64,000 nucleotides of DNA from Apostichopus japonicus. Lineage: Eukaryota > Echinodermata > Holothuroidea > Aspidochirotida > Stichopodidae. Under the pieces are notes generated by a model. It made no database searches. It was not told the DNA's origin and saw only the letters and a program-made list of their open reading frames with translations. A program made the position numbers and the translations under genes. This document shows positions 56,301 through 64,000 of the stretch, piece by piece. The stretch lies in the NCBI RefSeq assembly GCF_037975245.1, contig NC_092568.1:6360501-6424500 (forward strand), in the 5' to 3' direction. Position 1 is the stretch's first letter, and every line of letters begins with the position of its first letter.

Positions 56301-59300
56301 CTCCACTAGGCATAATTTCACACATATTATCAGTGTCACACTTCAACCATTCAACAGTGAAGGTTTCAGATGAACATAAAAATTGACCCACCAGGAACAA
56401 TTAAAAAATATGTCAAAATAACATGTATAAATACTGATCTCTAATAAAAAATAAATAAAAAAAACCCCAGCCATTCTTGAAAATCAATTTTTCTTTTTTT
56501 GAAGGGTAATAGTTATGGTGGTTGAAGGAGGGTAATAGAACTTTATGGTGTTTGAAGGGTACTAGTTATGGAGTTTGAAGGGTAATAGTTATGGAGTATG
56601 AAGGGTAATAGTTATGGAGTATGAAGGGTAATAGTTATGGAGTATGAAGGGTACTAGTTATGGAGTATGAAGGGTAATAGTTATGGAGTATGAAGGGTAA
56701 TAGTTATGGAGTATGAAGGGTAATAGTTATGGTGTTTGAAGGGTAATAGTTCTTTGAAGGGTAATAGTTATGGTGTTTGAAGGGTAATAGTTATGGTGTT
56801 TGAAGGGTAATAGTTCTTTGAAGGGTAATAGTTATGGAGTATGAAGGGTAATAGTTATGGAGTATGAAGGGTAATAGTTATGGAGTATGAAGGGTAATAG
56901 TTATGGAGTATGAAGGGTAATAGTTATGGAGTATGAAGGGTAATAGTTATGGAGTATGAAGGGTAATAGTTATGGTGTTTGAAGGGTAATAGTTCTTTGA
57001 AGGGTAATAGTTATGGAGTATGAAGGGTAATAGTTATGGAGTATGAAGGGTAATAGTTATGGAGTATGAAGGGTAATAGTTATGGTGTTTGAAGGGTAAT
57101 AGTTATGGTGTTTGAAGGGTAATAGTTATGGTGTTTGAAGGGTAATAGTTATGGAGTATGAAGGGTAATAGTCATGGAGTATGAAGGGTAATTGTTATGG
57201 AATATGAAGGGTAATAGTTATGGTGTTTGAAGGGTAATAGTTCTTTGAAGGGTAATAGTTATGGTGTTTGAAGGGTACTAGTTGTGGAGTATGAAGGGTA
57301 ATAGTAATGGAGTATGAAGGGTAATAGTTATGGAGTATGAAGGGTAATAGTTATGATGTTTGAAGGGTAATAGTTCTTTGAAGGGTAATAGTTATGGTGT
57401 TTGAAGGGTAATAGTTATGGAGTATGAAGGGTAATAGTTATGGAGTATGAAGGGTAATAGTTATGGAGTATGAAGGGTAATAGTTATGGTGTTTGAAGGG
57501 TAATAGTTCTTTGAAGGGTAATAGTTATGGTGTTTGAAGGGTAATAGTTATGGTGTTTGAAGGGTAATAGTTCTTTGAAGGGTAATAGTTATGGAGTATG
57601 AAGGGTAATAGTTATGGATTATGAAAGGTATTAGTTATGGTGTTTGAAGGGTAATAGTTCTTTGAAGGGTAATAGTTATGGTGTTTGAAGGGTAATAGTT
57701 ATGGAGTATGAAGGGTACTAGTTATGGAGTATGAAGGGTAATAGTTATGGAGTATGAAATGTATTCGTTATGGTGTTTGGAGGGTAATAGTTCTTTGAAG
57801 GGTAATAGTTATGGGGTTTGAAGGGTAATAGTTATGGTGTTTGTAGGGCAATATTTAGTTCGGGTATGAACAGGCCAATCTTGGCTTCACTTCCAAAGTG
57901 ACAAGTAGCTATGGTAAGACAGGGCTGATCTGGGCTTTGCTTCATAACTTAGTCCTCTACTGAGTGATAAAGACTAGCTGATATGGCTACTGATTTCATC
58001 CTCTGAGACCACTCATTGACATCAAACAAAAGTTCTGTTCAAGAGTTTCCTCGAGGACGTCAAGCTTATTGCAACAACCCTTTAAATATCTACCTAAATC
58101 ATCAAATCTAATTTTCTGATTGCTAGCTTTACTGAGTGAAATAGCTTGCTTTATCAAGTGTAAAATTCCTGTTGTCAAGAGCACAAGCTGAAAAACTTAC
58201 TTAGCCTTTTTCATCCAATATGGAATTGATTAACCCTGAGTAAAACTTTCAGGCTAAATGTTCATTCCTCACCTCTGTTCTTTGTTGTGGAGGAATCGAT
58301 GGCTAATGCTTCAAAGACCTCAAAGTCAGATTTCTGCACATTAACCACATTATTAGTAACTCCCATCTTATTATTCCTTGTTTGCTGCAGAGGAAAACAA
58401 ATGCAATATATTTTAAAAAAAAAGTAAAAATTTTTAGTCCAATATATATTGTCCAAGTTATATCATCAAATATCTTAGTGCTGATGTACAAACATACAGC
58501 AATGATAAGAACCAGACTGGAAAGCTGTACTAAGGTCCCAAGGGGCCATCATGCCAGCTTCTGTATTTCACTGATTTGCCTTGTGCTCATTTTCAAAGTG
58601 TGGCTACAAACCTTAATCAAACAGTATTTTCTACATTATAGATGTTATAGTAGTTAATGTACAGCTTCTCAATGGATGCACCCCTGAGGTTCCCTGCAAT
58701 CGTAGAACTGAAAGCCAACTGATGCTTTCTAATTTGTAATCATAGCAGCTTACTTATGGATATGCATTAATCTGTACATGTCACTTTGCATAATAGTTGA
58801 CACTAACCTGTTTGGTGCTGTGCTGCCAGTTACCATCAACATGGAACTTGTACTCATATTCACCTTCTGGTAGGTCAACAATAGCAGTGAAGTTACCATG
58901 ACTGTTAAAGAGAGAGGAATCATCAGCATTGTAACAAACGCAGGATCATGCGTCCGGGATGAAATGTTTAGCCAGGCACGCAAAATTTGAGAAACAAACC
59001 CTAAGCACACACACCCACAACTAGGCTTATGCCAAACAAGGCACATTATTAAGGAACATCTTTCTTTCTTTTGACAAACCAAATCTACAGTACTTCTCAA
59101 AAGAACCAAACTTTCTTCAATCCTACCAGGATTGTTTGAAAACAAATAAAATCATAACAATCAACTGCAAGTTGTGACACTTCCATACACAGCTTAGTTA
59201 CAACATTCCATAACAGCGATTTTCATGCTACATATAGCCAATGATGTTTTCCAAATTAATTATGTTGTTTATTATGTTTTTTAACAACAATTACTTGTAA

Positions 59301-61751
59301 CGTTACTTTCCACTGTGCAGAGAATATTACATGAGATGATAACTGTACAGGTCTCACAAACTTTGAATGAATATTAAGACCAAATTGGACAGTTAGCTTG
59401 CAATCACCTCACCAGACAATAACTAAGTGTTCATATCTTTTGTGGCAGTTTGGGGGGGTTTATGAATATATACATGTTTCTCATAAAATAGTATGCTTAT
59501 GTGCACGATACAGTTCTATAAAATTTTCATTTGGAAACTGCATAGCAATTTGCCCATTTTGAATAGCATTTTACTAATACCAGATAAATTATTCACTGGT
59601 TTTTACTCTACAATTATTTATCAGTTTTGGAATTTGAATGGAAGGAAAGTTGAACCTTCCAACGACATAAGTGAGACTTGGGGGTGCAATTCTAAAACTT
59701 TTCCATTCTTGTAGTTAAGGTAGAAAGTGCTCATGGAGACCGGTAAGGGGAAAGTAGTGACGCAAATGACAATTGCAAGAAAAAACATTCAGATTTCTGA
59801 GGATTCCCTGTAGAATAGCAACATCAGATGGTTAACAACTTTGGCTATTTAACGGTAGGTTGAGAAGGTAAGAGGCAAAGGGCTGCTTGTTGATTGGACT
59901 GTGTAGAGTGTTCATTGCTGAAGTCACAAATGAAATCACAAGGCTTATCATGGAATCTAATGGCACACTAATATATAATGACAGTAATTACCTTTTGTTC
60001 ATGGGTATCCTTTGCCAATTGTTAAAGTTACCACACACGTAAATTTCTTTGCCAGTGCCATCCCACTTGAAGACCACAGGCAGTGACGAGGCCGTGGAGT
60101 TGCTTGCCTCATTTACAGTAGAGGAACGTGGTCTCCCTCCTCTACGAAGATCCTCTTCAACACCCGATTCTGCTTTCATTAATCTCTGTAGATTAAAAAA
60201 CAAGTAGTTTAATTTTAAGACCATGTAAAGCTTAATAAAATGTATTATCATATAGAACTGACTTTGAACATGATAGATACATCCCCCATGGAATGACAGT
60301 GCAGGCCCTGAGATAAGAAATGCCCCCCTCTACGTATGTCCATCAGACATGGTGACCTGTTTGTTGGCTGTAAACCAATCACATCCTTCTCTATCTACAT
60401 TGTATTTATCAAACATCTAACGGGGGACTAGAAATCATCCAGGCCAATAAAGAACACATCATTTGGCATCCCTCCTTGAAGAAAGCAAAGAAAATTGGAC
60501 AACTTTTGCTCTGAACAATCCTCTTTCTGTAGTACACTTTTATTGTAACTAGACACTAATCATTGCAATGCTAATCATCATTTAAAATTGTAAATTTTGG
60601 TCTGTTCCACATGATGTCACACTCTTTTAGGGAACAATTGTTTCCAGAATGACCTTTAATTACAACAATTGAACATTATGTTTCAATAAATCACATAGTA
60701 TGAAATACAACAATATACATTCTTTATATGTGAATAGTAAGATTGACAAATCTGCAGGCATTTGATGCAGCAATTTTTAGTTAAATTTCAATCTCGATAC
60801 CAGAAGCCCTTGATTGATATCCAGAGACAATATAGTAGCTTTCTCAAACACAGAATTAAACACTTAAACCATAAACCAATCAAAACTACTTCAATGCACC
60901 CTTGAACAGCAATGGACTGACATTTTGCTAATGTATGCGCAGCTGAATTATCTTAATGGATTTTCAGGTTCTATGCTGTAGGCCTTTCATTACGGTTGAA
61001 TCTACACATATATATATACAATACAGTGAGCATCTGGGATAAATCATCATTGCTAGGCAACACCAGATAAATTATTCTGTTATGCTTGATATGAATCCAG
61101 ATAATAAACTTAGTGGCAGATCATGTAACATCCCTTCAATACACATTTGCTAAGAATCCATTTAGGGAGAAATCAATTAAATATGATCAAGCATCAGCCT
61201 TCAGGCCCACTGTTCTCATAGCAAGTGACTAGAGCACTCTCCCAGTCGTTTTTAACATGATATAAAAACAATAAAATAGGTATTTAATTCAGTAGCCAAA
61301 GTTGAAGAAATTGTTACATTTTATCACACACCAAAAGAGAGCTAAATTCCCACAATTAGGATAATAGAGAGCCTTGAATGGCCACATACTGTCTAAGATT
61401 GAAAGACCTTAAGTTTATTCTATATTGGCTGAAAAAAAAAAATTGATTAAAAGGGATGACAGAAATAATTAACACAGCATTAGGCATTGAGTTTGGTCAA
61501 GTTTCAACAGGATTGGACACCACTGTTACCTACTACATGCAGTACATAATCTTTGTCCAAGTTACTTTTTCTTGGAAATACTTTAAACCAATCTTTAGCA
61601 AATCTGCAAGACCTACCTCAAGCCGAGGCTGAAGATCGATGGTATCATCCAGTGAAGCCTGCTGAAGGAAGACCTTCTGGTCAAAGCCATCTTTGGTTGG
61701 AGACAATGGGGACCCATCTTTGCTTTCTCTCTTCCCTGGTGCATTCCCCAT
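53325..61751 (-). CDS. PRKAB: AMP-activated protein kinase beta subunit, complete, 7 exons, 268 residues
   Basis: Scaffold and carbohydrate-sensing subunit of the AMPK heterotrimer, linking alpha and gamma. Exons on the minus strand: 61617-61751, 59992-60185, 58808-58901, 58273-58384, 55514-55638, 54246-54314, 53325-53402; all borders GT/AG and phases agree. MGNAPGKRES at the start provides Gly2 for N-myristoylation. Glycogen-binding domain (CBM48) about 80-160: FKWDGTGKEIYVCGNFNNWQ, with W102, K128, W135 and N152 at the positions of human beta-1 W100, K126, W133 and N150; Ser110 matches the regulatory Ser108. The C-terminal alpha/gamma-binding domain includes PPFLPPHLLQVILNKD, LPEPNHVMLNHLYALSIKDG and ends THRYRKKYVTCLLYKPI. 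Length matches the human proteins (270-272). Beta-1 versus beta-2 cannot be decided; invertebrates usually have a single gene. Confidence 0.97.
53445..53695. repeat. Self-complementary ACTAGTACATGAT array
   Basis: About 20 short units combining ACTAGT, GTAC and CATGATACTAGT. Because ACTAGT, GTAC and CATG are palindromes, the array can fold back on itself at many registers. It is 42 bp into the last intron of PRKAB. Confidence 0.85.
53696..54245. other. PRKAB last intron, remainder
   Basis: No feature recognised. A 62-codon plus-strand ORF at 53756 has no motif. Confidence 0.4.
54590..55275. repeat. 29-bp minisatellite with 58-bp higher-order dimer
   Basis: Two monomer types alternate: ACAACACTAGCAGGCAACAG plus TATCCTGTT, and ACAACACTAGCAGGAAACAA plus CATCCCATT. 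About 24 monomers. The alternating pattern is regular from 54610 to about 55040 and then breaks down. It lies in PRKAB intron 5. Confidence 0.9.
55639..56496. other. PRKAB intron 4, unique part
   Basis: AT-rich intron with no feature recognised. Confidence 0.4.
56497..57855. repeat. 1.36-kb minisatellite, 23-bp unit with 15-bp variant
   Basis: About 60 copies of GAAGGGTAATAGTTATGGAG plus TAT. A GTGTTT ending and a shortened form (TTTGAAGGGTAATAGTTC) are interspersed in a semi-regular order, giving blocks of about 200 bp that recur. It lies in PRKAB intron 4. Confidence 0.93.
57856..58272. other. PRKAB intron 4 between the array and exon 4
   Basis: No feature recognised. The 62-codon minus-strand ORF at 57996 has no splice support and would disrupt the AMPK-beta reading. 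Confidence 0.4.
58902..59991. other. PRKAB intron 2
   Basis: No repeat or gene recognised. The ORF at 58750-59145 overlaps exon 3 in a different frame and is a shadow. Confidence 0.5.
60186..61616. other. PRKAB intron 1
   Basis: No feature recognised in 1.4 kb of AT-rich sequence; a short (TA)n run lies near 61010. Confidence 0.45.
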
Positions 61752-64000
61752 GGTTAGTACTGTGTGGACTCCTGTAAGACTTTGCTGATGAGGGACAGCT
61801 TGTTTGACAACAACGGTAAAGATTTGCAGATCAAAGGACACGTCTTGATGCTTAATGTGGACAGTAGTATTTAAATTGTTTAATATTTCTTAATAGGCTG
61901 ACGGCAGATCTGTCGTTTGCTCAGTATGGCACAAAAAACTATATATTTCTGCTTCCACAACGGCATGATCTTCCAAATACACCTTCTGGGAGAATATTGC
62001 AAGATGCAAAAGCCACTGGCTCAGACAAATAATTTGCCTGCTCTGTCCAAAGAAAGCTGTAAAGAAAAATAAGATGATAATGATCAGACCCAAATAGAAA
62101 ACAGCAAGTTGTACAGTATACAGGGCTACTCAAGGGACTAGAAGTCTGCACCAAGCCAATCACAAATCAACAAACAATTGAAAAAATAACAGATTGTGAA
62201 ATACTGTTTCACACAAAATCTCAAGCAGAATCCAATTACCTATGAAAAGCTATCAAGTGTAACACACTTTAACTTTTCTATTGACCCTTAGAATATATAG
62301 CAGGGACAAAACATTACATTATTGTATGTAACAACAATGAATTTCATTTTGTGTCTCTAAGAAAACGGATACAACTTGCCTTAAGAAAACTGTATGGTCG
62401 CTGACAATATGACTTTTGTGCAATCCCTTTCTGCCACCCATCTCCTAAAATGAATGTTTATGCACCTCACATTTCTCCACCCCAGTATATCATATTCAAT
62501 TTAATCAATTCAGCTTTAAACATTACCATTACAGGTGTGTATATTCAGAATTCTATTACTAGATTTCTCATCTGGAGCCAAAAACAGCTTCTAAAAAGCT
62601 GAACTTATGTGCAACTCAGGAGTAAACTCCATCTGGTCTGGAGCTAGTGTAGCACTGTTACACTGAATACATGCTCCTACCAATATCTGATAATTAAGTC
62701 CACCAATACTGATCAGAGAATCAGAGGTTTGAAAAAACATTGCTTCCTGTTTCATACCCGATCAACAATACAGTATTAGTCTTATAACCCCTCCCCCCAC
62801 TCCCCCCCCCACACTCCCTTATTAATAATGATGGGTACTGGGACTAGACTCTTTATGTGTAAAGTATGGGATGACTACACTATTCCCCGCCAAATCTAAA
62901 TTCTGCTTGCTAGTACTATACAGTAGTACAGTGTTGGTTCCTTGTAGTGAGTGCTAAGCCGACTAATCAAGCAACATAAGTATATAGCATGATGCTTGGT
63001 AAATGCTAAATGATATTGAAGCAAAATAAAATTTATATAACATTCACTAACCACACATAATGAACCAGAAATTCAACAGGTTTAGTGATTCTTTGTATAT
63101 ATTTTATACAAGAACAATAATGAAAACTGTGCACATAATTCTTGTACTTATTACTCACTTTTATAGTCTTTGTAGACTTGGACTCTGTCGACTTTTGACC
63201 TTTTTAACTTGTGGTTATTGTACTGTACTTCGCAATGTGCACCCACATATAAAGTATGAAGCTTTAATATAAAATCTTAGAATACACTAGAGGTGGCCAA
63301 ACACCCCATGATTGATTCATTAGGGCGTTATTTACATGAAATCTGCTATACTTTGTAAATGTACAAAATTACAGTTTTGAAGTACTTGCTGTGCTTGCAT
63401 TCCATGATTTTAGAATATATCCGGATTCCTACTTTACAAACAGATTGGGTGTGGGTGGTTGATGCTTTGGCAACCTTAGATTTCCATTGATGCGTAACAA
63501 ATCACTTTGATCTTGGCATGCTGGAGCACCATATTGTAGTGTAAAGGCCAACACTTGAAAATACACAAACAGTGGAGTTAGGCCATATTTGTCAAAGAAA
63601 AGCTAGAAGTACAAGTTGTACAACAAATGATTACAGAAGCCAAGTTACCTTCGTAGCCAGAATGCAGAAACCTTGCCAATGTTCTTTGGTTAGGAAAAAT
63701 ATAGGTGCAGTCATCATAGAAGTAATTTAAATGACATCGTAACAAATAAATAAAGAGTCCCGTCGCAGAGGGTTTATTTGTCACTACGTTGAAGTGTATT
63801 TGTTGCCAAACTTTAACAGAGTCTTACCCAGATAAAAGAACATGTCTTGTCTTTACAAACTGTAAGTAATACAAGATAACAGAACACGTCTTGTCTTTAA
63901 AAACTCCAAGTAATAACTCCCACCCAATATGTTCCAAACCCTATTTAAAGAAAACACGCACCATTCAAACAAATCATGCACCGACACGTGCATAAACAAT
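61752..64000. other. 5' flank or 5' UTR introns of PRKAB
   Basis: No coding segment recognised. The stretch lacks CpG-rich sequence, so the promoter may lie beyond the window with a noncoding first exon. A C-run lies at about 62790-62812. Near the end, AGAACATGTCTTGTCTTTAC (63838) recurs as AGAACACGTCTTGTCTTTAA (63881), a small 43-bp direct duplication. Confidence 0.4.

Noticed and set aside
58750-59145. 131-codon minus-strand ORF
   Set aside because: Overlaps PRKAB exon 3 in another frame; the AMPK-beta frame is the supported one.

Overview
This window is animal nuclear DNA: AT-rich, with split genes, GT-AG introns, a LINE, DNA-transposon relics and a very large number of minisatellite-like tandem arrays. 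Protein relatedness and the repeat content fit a marine invertebrate, most likely a deuterostome such as an echinoderm. That placement is an inference; no similarity search was possible. The genes were found by joining short open segments across splice sites with consistent phase, because almost none of the long ORFs is a real gene.

Layout. (1) 1-17047, minus strand: the first three coding exons of a PPP4R4-like gene (regulatory subunit 4 of protein phosphatase 4). It has a 12.5-kb second intron packed with tandem arrays and a small TTAA-flanked MITE. (2) 17048-26077: an intergenic transposon graveyard with a 1.84-kb TTAA-flanked element carrying a broken THAP zinc-finger ORF (Kolobok-like) and a cluster of G-run/C-run dispersed repeats. 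(3) 26078-38320, plus strand: a gene of about 12 coding exons and about 505 residues that I could not identify. A LINE fragment with a 563-codon reverse-transcriptase ORF fills its penultimate intron. (4) 38321-42293: intergenic, with an 84-bp tandem array. (5) 42294-48141, plus strand: a complete six-exon peroxiredoxin-5 gene (PRDX5). (6) 48142-53324: the convergent intergenic region. (7) 53325-61751, minus strand: a complete seven-exon AMP-activated protein kinase beta-subunit gene (PRKAB), whose introns hold three long arrays. (8) 61752-64000: upstream of the PRKAB start, no gene seen.

The genes are housekeeping or regulatory genes and do not form a pathway. PPP4R4 and AMPK-beta both belong to Ser/Thr phosphorylation control; PRDX5 is an antioxidant peroxidase.

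The most unusual signal is in the introns. Two introns, in unrelated genes, contain tandem arrays whose repeat unit includes the exon end and the 5' splice site, so the true donor is followed by a ladder of near-identical decoy donors: a 120-bp unit with about 13 copies at 30501-32030, and a 78-bp unit with 5 copies at 47463-47850. A third array at 28341-28640 starts at a donor but copies it only weakly.
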